A stretch of 64,000 nt of DNA from Apodospora peruviana. Taxonomy: Eukaryota; Ascomycota; Sordariomycetes; Sordariales; Lasiosphaeriaceae. Each line of letters starts with the position of its first letter. Position 1 is the first letter of the stretch. The notes beneath the pieces were generated by a model, which was given only the letters and a program-made list of their open reading frames with translations, was not told where the DNA came from and searched no databases. Below, one piece after another: positions 46,666 through 57,363 of this stretch. Position numbers and translations under genes: made by a program. The stretch spans positions 3,348,001 to 3,412,000 of the forward strand of contig JAUEDM010000004.1 of NCBI GenBank assembly GCA_033439685.1. Reading direction: 5' to 3'.

Positions 46666-48414
46666 ATGATTTCGACACCACTCAAACACAAGCCCAACTT
46701 CCCAATTTCCACATTATATCCTCTCAATATGTTTCCCAGAAAACTAGTCGTCATCCAGCCTCTGCCGGTGGCCAAGGGAACACCCGAGTTCCAGGCCTCC
46801 GTCGATGCCATCCTCGACGAGTTCGCCGCCAAAGTCCCCGACGAGCTCATCCTCCCCTCGTCTGTCACATCTAACCCACCGAAAAACGTCACCAACATCC
46901 CCAGGGAGTGCGGCCTCCTCTCCTCCGAGGAGATCGACATCACCGAGAACTATGATGCGGTCGCGCTCGCCGAGGCCATCGCGTCCAAGAAGCTCACCGC
47001 CGTGGCGGTGGCAACCGCCTTCTCCAAGCGCGCCATCATCGCCCACCAGCTCACCTGCTGCCTCGTCGAATGGTTCATGGACGACGCCATCGCACAAGCC
47101 AAAGCCCTCGACGAGCACCTCGAGCGGACCGGCCAGACCGTCGGCCCGCTCCATGGCGTGCCCATCAGCGTCAAGGAGCACATGCCTCTCGCAAATCACT
47201 ACTCCGCGCTCGGCTACTCCGACACGCGCAAGCTAGACACGGACGACGCCCAGATGATCGCTATCCTGCGGAAAGCCGGCGCCGTCTTCTACTGCAAGAC
47301 CAACCAGCCGCAAGCCATCATGCACCTCGAGGGCGTGTCCGTCTACGGCCGCGTGCTCAACCCGCACAATATTGGGTTGTCAGCGGGCGGCTCGACCAGC
47401 GGCGAGGCTGCATTAATCGCCATGCGCGGGTCGGTACTGGGCATCGGCACCGACATTGGCGGGAGCATCCGCGGGCCGTCTGCTTTCTGCGGTATCTACG
47501 GCTTCAAGCCGACCTCGTACGTGCTCCCGCTTAGGGATTTCCTAGGGGAGGCGGGCCACCTCGCCGAGATGAACATTTTGGTGGCGGCCGGCCCGATGTG
47601 CGCCTCGCTCCGCGACATGGACCTATTTGTCAGCGTCGTCCTTGCCGCGAAGCCCTACCTCGAAGACCCGCGGGTCATTCCCATTCCTTGGACGGGTCTC
47701 ACTGGCCCCAAAAGCTCTGGTCCATTAAAGATTGGCATCATGACCAGCGACGGGGTCAACATCCCGCAGCCGCCCGTCCTCAGGGCGTTGGAGTGGGCGA
47801 AATCGCAACTCTCAAAACAGCCTGACGCTTTCGAGGTCAAGCCGTTCGCGCCGTACCAGACCGCCCGCGCCATGGCGAACATCAACCAGGCCTACTGGCC
47901 TGACGGCGGCAAGGGCGTGCGCGAACACCTCGCCAAGACGGGCGAGCCCATGTTCCCCCTGACGGAATGGACGCTCAAGAACGTCGACCCGAATGTCGAG
48001 CTGCCGCCCTCGGGCCTGCTTAAGCAGCGCGTCGATCGCGATAATTTCCGTATGGGGTTCGCGCAGCACTGGACTTCTCAGGATGTGGATATCTTGATCT
48101 GTCCAGCGTTCGTGGGACCAGCGTGCGAGCACGAGACGGCGTTTTATTGGAACTATACTGCGTTTTTTAATTACGTGGATTGTCCGGGCGTTGTGTTCCC
48201 GACACCGATCAAGGCGCTGAAGAAGGGCGAGGAGGGGTATCCGGAAGAGTTCAAGGAGCCTTTGGGGGAGCAGGATACGCATATTAGAGAGATGTGGGAC
48301 AAGGGAGACTTTGAGGGCGCGCCGGTCGCGCTGCAGGTTGTGGCGCGGAAGTATCATGATAACCTGCTTTTTGGGGCGCTGGATCAGGTTAAGGATGCTT
48401 TGGGGTTGCCTTGA
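46666..48414 (+). CDS. Amidase (amidase-signature family, acetamidase-like)
   Basis: Hydrolyses amides to acid and ammonia. The Ser-cisSer-Lys triad is visible; numbering from the second ATG (46729) it is K149 (PISVKEHMP), S222 (AGGSTSGEAALIA) and S246 (TDIGGSIRGPSAFCG). Intronless. From the first ATG (46666) the product is 582 residues; the second, MFPRKLVVIQPL, gives 561 and sits where most family members begin, so it may be the true start. The context fits the general amidases related to amdS. Head-to-head with an MFS transporter. Confidence 0.92.
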   Translation: MISTPLKHKPNFPISTLYPLNMFPRKLVVIQPLPVAKGTPEFQASVDAILDEFAAKVPDELILPSSVTSNPPKNVTNIPRECGLLSSEEIDITENYDAVALAEAIASKKLTAVAVATAFSKRAIIAHQLTCCLVEWFMDDAIAQAKALDEHLERTGQTVGPLHGVPISVKEHMPLANHYSALGYSDTRKLDTDDAQMIAILRKAGAVFYCKTNQPQAIMHLEGVSVYGRVLNPHNIGLSAGGSTSGEAALIAMRGSVLGIGTDIGGSIRGPSAFCGIYGFKPTSYVLPLRDFLGEAGHLAEMNILVAAGPMCASLRDMDLFVSVVLAAKPYLEDPRVIPIPWTGLTGPKSSGPLKIGIMTSDGVNIPQPPVLRALEWAKSQLSKQPDAFEVKPFAPYQTARAMANINQAYWPDGGKGVREHLAKTGEPMFPLTEWTLKNVDPNVELPPSGLLKQRVDRDNFRMGFAQHWTSQDVDILICPAFVGPACEHETAFYWNYTAFFNYVDCPGVVFPTPIKALKKGEEGYPEEFKEPLGEQDTHIREMWDKGDFEGAPVALQVVARKYHDNLLFGALDQVKDALGLP

Positions 48415-48836
48415 AGTAAATAGATAATGACAAGATGATAAGAGGTAGGATAGGGATTGGGGCTTTCTTGGGTTTATTTCAGTTGATATAGTGCGGTCAT
48501 TCCTAGACTATTGATAGTTTTAAATGGATCAGTGTCACATAGGTAGTTAGCATCAAGGCAAACCAGCGGATCATTTGGTGATGGATGTCCCTACCTCTGT
48601 AAATTCCAGTGTCCCTTTCCTGCCACTTAAGAACTTGGCTATCTCCCTGGGGTTACGAAAGCGGCTATTATTGGTTGGCGCCGTTGCGTGAAATAAGGGG
48701 TGGCGTTCGACTGGGGCCTGAAAGTCCAAATCTACGAGCAGTTCAGCCGCATCCCCCATCGCTCCTCCATTTCGAAGCCCGCCAAGTTCTCCGAGTCAAC
48801 TGAAGATACCGCCAACGTTTTCTGAGCACATCGAGG
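48415..48836. other. Short intergenic region
   Basis: 3' flank of the amidase and promoter of the HET gene; nothing else seen. Confidence 0.5.
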
Positions 48837-50933
48837 ATGTCACTGCGCCAGTCAGTTCGGACTCTAGGATGCTCCAAACGAAAGGCTTCATCAGCCAGAC
48901 TCCATGTCGTGGCTTGCGGACGGCGACTCGCAATCGATCCTATCCCGGCGAGCGGCCGTGGGAACAAGGGACTCGGAGACGAACCTCGTTTCACAGCAAT
49001 CTCATACCAGCGCTTGTTCTCCTCGTCAAGCAAATTATTTCAAAACACCAAAGATGTCACGTCATCAAAGCCCGCATATCAGTACCAGCCGCTGGGAGAA
49101 AACGAATCGAGACTGCTCCTCCTCCATCCAGGCCAAGCAGGAGAACCGCTTCGGTGCTCATTGGAGAAGCTCAAGACGATAAATATCCCAGAGACATCTC
49201 CTTACAAGGCCATCTCCTATTCCTGGGGTGAGGTGCCCGGGACTGCAACCATTGAGTGCGACGGCGCCAGTCTCGAGACAACTCGGAGCGTACATGACGT
49301 GCTGCGACGTCTCCGGGACGCCGAAAAGACAAAGCGGGTGTGGATCGACGGCCTCTGCATCAATCAGCGCGACGTGGCTGAGAAACAGAAGGTGGTGAAG
49401 AGAATGCGAGACATCTACGCTTCAGCGTCTGAGGTGATTATCTGGCTTGGAGAATCGTCGGGAGACCAGGGAGAGCGCTTCATCGGCGAATACCTACGGT
49501 GGAAAGATTCAAGGAAGTTAGGAACGCCTTACGACTTCATCTCTCTCCTCAGGCGGAGATGGTTCACGAGGAAGTGGGTTCTCCAGGAGGCGGTGCTGGC
49601 GAAGCCGAATGCCCTTACCGTTGCTTGCGGGCCGCATACAATTCCTTGGGACGGAGAGCACGGATTTGCGAAATTTCTTTTGGATCTGAACATGGGACTC
49701 CATGTCGGCAAGGTTCCGGAAGGCGGCAAGCGGATCCAGGAGGCGATCCGGACGGTGAGGTTCATTGACGAAAACAGGGCAACGAAAAGGCGGCCAACCG
49801 AGCGTTCGCTCTTCCACGTCTTGTTGCGGACGAGATATACGGATGCGTCCAACATGACCGATTATGTTGCAGCGGTTCTCGGGCTCGCCCATGACTGGAA
49901 CATTGATTGCGGGCTGAGCCCGAGATATGATGGTAGTCCGGACGACGAGCAGAACACGAACTCTGATGATGCAATCAAGCATCGCGAGTTCACCAACTTT
50001 GCGACGTGGGACGTCACTCGGAATCGTTCTATTCGAGTTCTAGCATATGCCTCTGGGCCGAATAAGCAGGTTGGCGGCGGGTTGCCGTCGTGGGTTCCTG
50101 ACTGGACTGTCAAGGATAGGCCGGAGCCTCTGAGCACCTACACCCCGTTATTTCTGTCTATTTGGCGCAGCACCCGGTCCAGCAAACGCTTGTTGGACTT
50201 TAACAGCAGCGAAGACGTCGGGAAGGTCCACCTCAGCGTACAGGGGAATAATAATCCCTTGCTGGAAGTCGAAGGTGCAGTCATCGACAGAGTTGGGCCG
50301 GTAACCACACCAGCACCCAAAGAGTTTTCCAGATCCAGGTTGCGCATAGAGTACCCAGAGGAGGCATCAGCAGAGAGGAGAGCGGTAGCCGAGTGGTTCC
50401 GGCAGTGCCTGGACCTTTTAATGAACAACATCAGGAACCACGACGACGATGATTTACAACTGAGCCGCCAAGACCTCGTTCGCTTCGCCAGGGCCATTTC
50501 TTTCCGGATGCATTCGGACGGCTCCTCCGAGGTCTTCCACTTCCAGCATTCCTTTTTCCTCCATCACGCTGTGGCCGGTTATCTGGAGCAAATAACGGGC
50601 CGGTCTTACTGCGCACCGGTCCCGGAGATTGAGAAGAAATATATGATTTCGTGGACGTCGGATGATATCGGACAAGTCGAAGAGCCACTTCGGAGATGGG
50701 CGGTCGGCAGGCGGTTTTGCCGAACCGAAAACGGCCGGCTGGGTTTTGTCCCGGCGGACGCGAAAGCCGGTGATAAGATTTGTCTGATCAGAGGACATGG
50801 CTCGCTGTACGTCCTCCGCGAGCATGGCGACAAGCATCATGTTGCTGTTGGGGAATGCTCCTTTGATGATCTATACGCAATGCCCGACCATGAGGTTCGT
50901 GCTCTGCGCATAGAGCGCTGTTTCTTGCTGTAA
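48837..50933 (+). CDS. HET-domain (heterokaryon incompatibility) protein
   Basis: Intronless 698-residue protein with a HET domain starting near residue 122: YKAISYSWGEV, then VWIDGLCINQRDVAEKQ and VIIWLGESS, the three conserved blocks of PF06985. RRRWFTRKWVLQEAVLA follows. HET proteins trigger cell death when incompatible hyphae fuse. The first 100 residues have no known domain and lower conservation-like character, so the true start could be further downstream (near the second block of codons around 49,170) or behind an unseen intron. The C-terminal half (after 300) is typical ankyrin-free HET tail. The partner locus is unknown. Confidence 0.9.
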   Translation: MSLRQSVRTLGCSKRKASSARLHVVACGRRLAIDPIPASGRGNKGLGDEPRFTAISYQRLFSSSSKLFQNTKDVTSSKPAYQYQPLGENESRLLLLHPGQAGEPLRCSLEKLKTINIPETSPYKAISYSWGEVPGTATIECDGASLETTRSVHDVLRRLRDAEKTKRVWIDGLCINQRDVAEKQKVVKRMRDIYASASEVIIWLGESSGDQGERFIGEYLRWKDSRKLGTPYDFISLLRRRWFTRKWVLQEAVLAKPNALTVACGPHTIPWDGEHGFAKFLLDLNMGLHVGKVPEGGKRIQEAIRTVRFIDENRATKRRPTERSLFHVLLRTRYTDASNMTDYVAAVLGLAHDWNIDCGLSPRYDGSPDDEQNTNSDDAIKHREFTNFATWDVTRNRSIRVLAYASGPNKQVGGGLPSWVPDWTVKDRPEPLSTYTPLFLSIWRSTRSSKRLLDFNSSEDVGKVHLSVQGNNNPLLEVEGAVIDRVGPVTTPAPKEFSRSRLRIEYPEEASAERRAVAEWFRQCLDLLMNNIRNHDDDDLQLSRQDLVRFARAISFRMHSDGSSEVFHFQHSFFLHHAVAGYLEQITGRSYCAPVPEIEKKYMISWTSDDIGQVEEPLRRWAVGRRFCRTENGRLGFVPADAKAGDKICLIRGHGSLYVLREHGDKHHVAVGECSFDDLYAMPDHEVRALRIERCFLL

Positions 50934-52313
50934 AGTATGGATTCTTGGACAGCACAACGAAAAGATCTCTTATTATGGATTTCTAGTCTGGATGCTAGGT
51001 GGCTGGTTCCACTGTTGCGTGTAATAGAGCGGTAGATAGTAGCAGTAGTACTTCTATGATATCAAGGACATGCTTAAAACCGGTCAACTTCTAGCTTTGG
51101 TTTCAAGTGCCCGTGTCCTTCGACACAAATTCTGGGTGTCCTCTCAAAGCTAATGCTGAGATCCCTGGGCCGACATACCCACTACTTAATACGCAAGGAG
51201 ACCCAACAGGAGTCCTGGAGACCTTGTCTAAGATCGTACTGGCTTGGATGTAAGGCGGCTACGATAACAAAGGTGTCATTGCGTAGCTTGAAGTAGGTGG
51301 GGTAGGGTGACAGTAACAGCTCGGAACTCTAAGTGAGGCGTATCGTTGCTACCAATCTCGGGGGAGATGGTAGGGGCAAGACTCGACCGATCTGCATGTA
51401 TAGAACATGATATCTGGAGTTTTGCCATGTACAGTTGTTAGTTGAGATATTCAAGGTAGTTATAGAGTATTGTGTCTCGTTGTGTCTAACGGTTATGGTC
51501 CTCAAACACTATTCAAGTTGTCTCCGACTGTTTTTGTCTTCGACGTATTACCTCGCTTGCCCACATACTTCATTTCTGAAGTATATTTAGTCCTGTGACC
51601 ATCTGTATAAAGACAATGTAAAGACGTAACTGATGCGCGGCTGATGATTTGGTGTCTTTGCATTTTTTTATGCTGATAAACATAGAGGAAAAGTAATGCA
51701 CTGCAGATGTACTTAACATATTCTTCTGGATGCAGGGCCCTACACTCGAATCTGCTCACATACAACAATCCAAGCGCCACTCGTTCCTGGAATTGCCACC
51801 TCGTGATCGGTGCTATCCAGGAAGCCGTATCAGCACTGTCGCTGGACTTGTCGAGCCAAAATTGCAACCCACCAGACCTTCAACACCCAACAGCAATCAA
51901 ACCCGCATACAAACCCGCACACACATATAACGCCTCTCCCTACGGAAAAATCAAAGGCGCAACGCAAAGCCATCATTGAAAATGGAGAGTCAGCGGCACC
52001 TCACAATCCTGAACATCGATACGTATGGAGAAGACATGCTCCCGTGGATCCAGAGAGTCTGATAGTAAGCTGAGAAGCTCCCCAATGCCTTCACTCTCAA
52101 CATGTAGGAGCTTGTACAGGATTGTGAGCAGGCAACAACACGCGCGCGCTCTCGGGAACTCATGCAGGGAATATAGGGTGCAACCAAGCGAGCAGGGCGG
52201 GCAATTGTAGGGACAGGGGACTTACCGATTCAAGATTGTGTGGTTGCAAGAAGAAAGAAAAAGCGGAAAGAAAGTGGCGAGGACCTTTCCAGGGTTTGGT
52301 TTCTACCGCAATC
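50934..52313. other. 1.4 kb intergenic region
   Basis: AT-rich, no supported gene; several short overlapping ORFs near 51500-52200 have no domain features. Confidence 0.5.
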
Positions 52314-52571
52314 TTAAGGATTACCCAGCCCTTCGCGTGGAGTCAGAGTCAGCGTGATGACTATGACCTGGGTTTCAAGCTCACAAACGACCGCAGCCCA
52401 TCGTTCAACCATGGGGCTACTGGGCTCAGGCTCACAGCTCGTCCTGTCACCACGGGCGATATCTTTGACATCCCTGTTTCCTCCGTAGATCGTGTGGTTT
52501 CAGCGGTTGCTGGGGATGGAGCATGCGGCAGCTGCCATTATAATGGCGAAGGACACGAATGCACACACCAT
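52314..52571 (-). pseudogene. Possible remnant of a small secreted protein gene, interrupted by TGA
   Basis: From ATG 52571 a signal-peptide-like start (MVCAFVSFAIIMAAAACSIP) runs 23 codons to a TGA at 52500-52502. The same frame then stays open for 62 more codons (NHTIYGGNRDVKDIARG onward) to a TAA at 52314. The interruption could be a CGA-to-TGA change or an unseen intron. No family recognised; it may be chance. Confidence 0.3.
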
Positions 52572-52996
52572 AAGTCTACCTACCACGAAGACTTGGGTTA
52601 ACAAACTTGAAGAGTTTTATCTATTGTTTGTTTCAAACTTCAATGAATTCCTACCTAGCCAGCCGCCCAGACGCCCGAGGAGATCATCAAAGCTGCAGCC
52701 TCCCTATCTGATTCTCGGGATGAAGAACTACTCGTCTTAGGATTGGGAGTTGTAGATGATGCAACGGGATGGTCACAGCACATGGTTTGGGTATCGGTTA
52801 TAAGAGTATGATTGGAAGAACAGCGGTACTAGGCATGACTACATGAACACACTATGGCGTTTCCATTTCGTCTTTTCGTCTGCCTTTTCACCTCCTATAC
52901 AACGCGTAACCACGCACGCCAATAAGACTGTGTTCTACCTCCCTGATCTTCTTACAGCCTTCTTCATTCCCGCAAGTGAGGTATCCAGATGTGGAA

Positions 52997-53381
52997 TCAA
53001 ATCTCAAACTCAGGCCCAGCAGGTGCGTCATTTTCATCACTAGTCCCGTAATGTGTTGGATTGGAAGCTTCGGGACAAGTTGTACCGTACACTATGCCAA
53101 AGCGCTCCGTCATGACGGCGCCGTTGCGCTCGAGACGCTCGAGGTCTTCAGCAGAGAGTTCTTGTCGGGGCCGATCAGTCTCCGGCTCGGACTCGTCGGG
53201 GGTTCCGAAGAGAATCCTGCCGGCCACGAGGACGCAGATGGCAATGGCGATGGTGATGATGGTCTCGCCGGGGGTGCAGTGGTTGTTCGACTAATTGTTT
53301 AGGTCAGAGTCGGTCGGATTTTCAACAAAGTCACAATTGGTGAAAAAGGATGTGCTGGGTTCGGTGTAGGGTACATACCAT
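52997..53381 (-). CDS. Small single-pass membrane protein with a one-codon first exon
   Basis: The model splices an ATG at 53379-53381 directly to a second exon through an 88 bp intron (53291-53378, GTATGT...TTAG). The product is 98 residues: MSNNHCTPGETIITIAIAIC, with one membrane helix at about 10-28, then an acidic region (GTPDESEPETDRPRQ) and SAEDLERLERNGAVMTERFG. Without the intron the frame has no early ATG, while the hydrophobic helix and GC-rich codons clearly continue upstream of the next internal methionine (53227). Function unknown. Confidence 0.6.
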
Positions 53382-54210
53382 GATGCAGATATCTTGTGTC
53401 TAGAACCGCTGTTGGCTGGAGTTTTCTCTCGGCGGGCCGGCGGCGAAAAAGGTTTCGTGATTTTGGGTGGTAGTAGTGGCGCCAGCTGCTGCTGGTGACT
53501 TGATATTCTTAAGTCGTCTGTAGGTTATTAGCTGAGTTCTGGAGCTTGAACTCATGCCTTGGGAGAGTCTGAAAAAAAAAAAAAATACCTGGAGGCGAAT
53601 TGATGTGGTTTTATTGTAGTAATTGACAGTCCAGTCGTGGGCAGCTGGTGGTGGGAAAAGCTACACGGTAATATTTCTGGTTGTGTTTCGTTCTTTATAT
53701 CTAAGGGTATAGGGCAAAGATTTGGAATGGAAATTTATAGTCGTAAAAGTCAAGGGTGGCGTGTCGTGGGAAAAAATGGTGGTGTTCAGCCACTGTGCAG
53801 CCGAGTAGGGCCGGCCAAAAAGCGCTTGTCACTCCACGGGCCCATTCTGTTGTCCATAAACCAGATGAAAAGGGGGTCATCCCGGCACCAACCGAGCTAC
53901 CCCGTGGGCGAGTAAACGGCAGCTGTCACTGTGAGACCCGAGGTGCAAGGCAGAGACAAGCAGGTCTTGCTTCCCTTCAAGTCCCGCCCCTTCGCGTCGA
54001 GGAACGCACAACATGGTTGCCTGCCTATTGATCATGAATTTATTAAGTTAGATCAGGGCCTTTCTCCATAGTTGCCAGCGACCCGTCGCTGCACAGCTTG
54101 TAAGAGAGAAGTTGAGCCTAAGTTCTTGATCGAGAGCTTCAATTTTGCCTCTGCTGATTCATTCCCTGCGTCCGTTGGCAACAGTGTTGATGGGCCGGTT
54201 TTGATCCAGA
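53382..54210. other. Intergenic region
   Basis: A run of A at 53572-53584 and short ORFs; nothing recognised. Confidence 0.5.
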
Positions 54211-54351
54211 TATTCTCTTGGCTTGGGTCGCTGCCCCTTCGACCACCGCGCCAAACTCGTCCAGCACCTCAAGGGCCTTGACGAGTCCATCCTCCCCGTG
54301 ACGGTAGTCAAGCCCTACCCCACGGGCGACGACACCGGTTGGCCCGGATGA
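54211..54351 (+). pseudogene. Relic of an omega/xi-class glutathione transferase (Ecm4/Gto-like)
   Basis: A 46-codon frame reads GRCPFDHRAKLVQHLKGLDE and then VTVVKPYPTGDDTGWPG before a TGA. This matches the start of the thioredoxin fold of Ecm4-type enzymes, where the catalytic Cys sits in CPWAHR and GWPG is followed by Trp. Here the cysteine is kept, WA has become FD, and the expected Trp codon after GWPG is TGA. No other part of the enzyme was found nearby and there is a stop just upstream, so this is a fragment. Confidence 0.5.
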
Positions 54352-54778
54352 CAATCCAACCACCCTTCTTTTGAGTCTTCCTATCCGCTTCCATCAGTCT
54401 TGGGTCAGACTGAATTAAAATGCAGTAGAAAGGTGAGTGGTCTCACCTGGCCAGGCGGTGTGTGCTTCACGTTACCGTCCTTGCAATTATGTTATTAGCA
54501 GCACTACAGCCTTTAGGCAGTCTTCCCAGTGCAGTTTCCGCTAACATCTGTATCCAAAACAGGAATTTCTGCTTCGTGCCTCTGCCAACAAAGAACAGTC
54601 TTTTTCCTCGCCCATTTAGGAATAGATACGGTCGTGGAAGCAATCGGTCAAGAACATCCTACAGTACTACATCGAGCGAGTCGTGGCCAGCCTACCTCCT
54701 GAGGGCCGCGATCACCGACTTTCCTCTGGCATTCAAGCAAAATCCTGAGCCGAAGCAAACGACCAGCGTGAAACAGCC

Positions 54779-55033
54779 ATGGATTCCGGCGCCGATTCCG
54801 GCGGAATTGGCGAATGCTGTTGCCTGTGCTGCTCATGCTTCTTCGAATGCTGCTGCTGCTGCTGTTGCTGCGAAGACCGTGACACTCCCGAGAAGCATAG
54901 TACGACGTCTCAAGCAGCTGGAAACTCGAACGGATACCAATCACAGCCTCAGCCTATGTATCCCATCAAGGGTATGAGTGCCGACCCACCGCTGAGCCGA
55001 TCTACCTCCAAGCTACCGCGGCGGCCGAGCTGA
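54779..55033 (+). CDS. Small protein with a poly-cysteine cluster
   Basis: 84 residues from ATG 54779: MDSGADSGGIGECC, then a block in which 15 of 19 residues are cysteine (CCCLCCSCFFECCCCCCCC), then a polar tail with EKHSTTSQAAGNSNGYQSQ and RSTSKLPRRPS. Such clusters are usually palmitoylated membrane anchors or metal-binding sites; neither is shown. A donor-like GTATGA at 54974 with an acceptor at about 55100 would replace the last 19 residues by a basic tail. GCTGCTGCTG repeats on the DNA may have expanded the cluster. Confidence 0.45.
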   Translation: MDSGADSGGIGECCCLCCSCFFECCCCCCCCEDRDTPEKHSTTSQAAGNSNGYQSQPQPMYPIKGMSADPPLSRSTSKLPRRPS

Positions 55034-55504
55034 AGGATATTGGTCGGGATGATGCGAGGATGGCAACCTTCCTGGCCTAACGAGTCCGTCGATGATTATG
55101 CAGTGGTTGGTGAACGACACCCAAGACTCTCAAGTAGGAAGAGAAGACCCAGGCTAATGAGCAAGTATCTTAGAACTTTGGAGGTAGTTGTCGAGCGAGG
55201 CCGTGTGTAGTGGCCAGTACTGTGAACGGGGCTTTTGACGTATACCCTCTAGGCTTCTGTTGCAGGAAATAAAATTTTCGGGCTGCGTTGGATTGAGGCA
55301 GCGAGAGGAACGAGAGCTTTTGGTATTTCATTTTTTTGGGCGGCGATGTTTTTGTTTATTTTCTTTTGAAGGTCGAGTCCAGGGATTGACATTGGAGCCA
55401 TCGGACATCGGGAGGCAGGAAGGGAAAAAGGAAACAAAGGGGAAAGGAAAAAGAATGAAGGGAGGGAGAGAACTCCAGCGTCTCGATAAGATCAACAACA
55501 CTTA
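55034..55504. other. Intergenic region
   Basis: Purine-rich stretch AAGGGAAAAAGGAAAC near 55420. No gene seen. Confidence 0.5.
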
Positions 55505-56459
55505 TTATTTCGGCAAGTAGCTATCGCTACAACCGTATGTGAATCCGTCCTTCCCGTTATTGTCCCCCATTTCTTGTCCTGCATGTATCAAAGACAGATT
55601 ATCCACACAGCCAACCAACTTGAGAAATTCCCACGTAAGTATCAACCAAAGTACCGTCTCAGCGACGAGCATAATAGGACTCCAAGACAAAGGGAAGCTC
55701 TTGTCGAGGAGGCCCGCCCAAATCAAAATATCGGTCAGGTACCTCGCGGCAGTGATACCCATCATCATAATCGCCAAAAGCTGGAGAGTGGCGGGGTGAA
55801 GGCGACGCGGAACGGATATCAACGTGATTTCCTGGGGACGCTGAAGAAGGGGAGCGGACCCGCGTGTAAGTACTAACCTCTCGATAACTCAGGCGTGGTC
55901 GACCTGGGTCATAGTAGGAGTCTGTAAGACTATTGATCCGTGAGTAAGGAGGCCGAGAATACTCATAGCGGCGCCAGTCATCGTAGAGGGGAATCGTTGT
56001 ATCTGCGCGGCTGCTGGGCGACCAGAATGATGACCATGATGACGACGGCCGCACCGATGATGGGACATATTCTATTGTTCTTGCAGGTCGATAGTTTGGT
56101 CTCTGATCGTCTTCACGGAATACGTCGCTGATCCGACGACCACTCCCGTATGTGCCTGCGTAATAGGAGGGTGATCTGCTGTTGCTGGGGTACGGCCACG
56201 ATGTTGTCCTGTAATCTCTTGACGGAGAAGGGTCGCGGCGGCTTGAGAAATTAGACCTAGGCGGACGTGTCGGCTCGACGAAATTAGGTGGCGAGTCGGC
56301 TATTATGGTCTGCACCTCGGGATCCAGGTCAAAGCGGACCCTCTTGGACGGCCGTGGTGGTGGGCTCCCGCGGGCGCCGGACATGTAAGAGGTATCGTGA
56401 CGCATTTCTGCATTGATATTTAGCTCGTGATGGCTGCGACGCCGACCTCGTGACTGCAT
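55505..56459 (-). CDS. Arg/Ser/Tyr-rich protein with alternative membrane C-terminus
   Basis: Start ATG 56459 (MQSRGRRRSHHELNINAEM). The first 194 residues are disordered and Arg/Ser/Pro/Tyr-rich (SRRDPSPSRDYRTTSW and similar). A short intron 55832-55877 (46 bp, GTTAGT...CCCCAG, phase 0) joins this to a hydrophobic end of 108 residues (ITLISVPRRLHPATLQLLAI, then ITAARYLTDILIWAGLL and PIMLVAETVLWLILTWEFL), which makes two or three membrane helices and ends SYLPK at 55505. If the intron is kept, the first frame continues to 55659 with a Ser/Arg-rich soluble end (YYARR). Spliced product 302 residues, unspliced 266. Not recognised as a known family. Confidence 0.65.
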
Positions 56460-57363
56460 GTGTTGATCTGTGATTTCATCTCTTGTGGTCGTACCTCTGC
56501 TTTAATGTCTGCGCTGCTTAACGGCTCTGGCCCGATGCTTTGGGTGTAGAAGCAAATACAGAAAGTGACGTAACGGTGAAAAGGCTGCGAAACGGATGTC
56601 GAATGGTTGCTTTTCCAGATGATGAAATTCGCATTTGGAGGAGAGAAAAAAGAAGGGATTTTATACTCTGGCTGAAGGGTTGCTTGGTCTGCTTGGACGG
56701 ACTCTCAGTGATTCACTGTCCGTCTGTGTAACATCTCTGCTGAAAACAAGGCGAACAGCAAAAACAAACACAAGTGGCAGTGCCAGTGAATCATGGAAGT
56801 CTGACCACTTCAGAGAGTCTGCCAATGATGTTATCAGCTGCCTCATTCACTATCTTATCTAGAAGGGCCCCGTATTCCTATTTATCTTTACCCAGATATG
56901 ATAACCAAGCACCTTCTTCAGCCTTCATGATAAGTTACATATTTGCTGTGATTGGCTCGTGTGGATCTCCTAATAATTCCAGCAGCCGCTGTTGCCCCTA
57001 CTTCTATCGTGAAGACGTCCAGATCAAACGCCAAGTATGAATCACGAATTCCTGCCGACCAAACAAAGTGCTCATAATATCCCCGAGTTTGTCAACGGTT
57101 TCACAAGAAGCTCTGAGTCTCCATATCGGCGCCATGGTTAGCCCTTCACCCCAAGTTACACTTACATGCAGACCAATTAATCTGGTCGCTGAGCAAAGCT
57201 GCTATTGTCACGATCTCAACTGGGATAGACAGCTGAGCCTGACCCGATTTCTTTCAACATGACGCACTACTAATTACTGGAATCCAGGTCGGCAAGGTCC
57301 GCATGCATTGATTCAGTGTTTGACCTTGGGCATCAGCAGCTTCGGCCCCCGGCGCTTCACTCC
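56460..57363. other. Intergenic region
   Basis: AT-richer, no supported gene. Confidence 0.5.
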
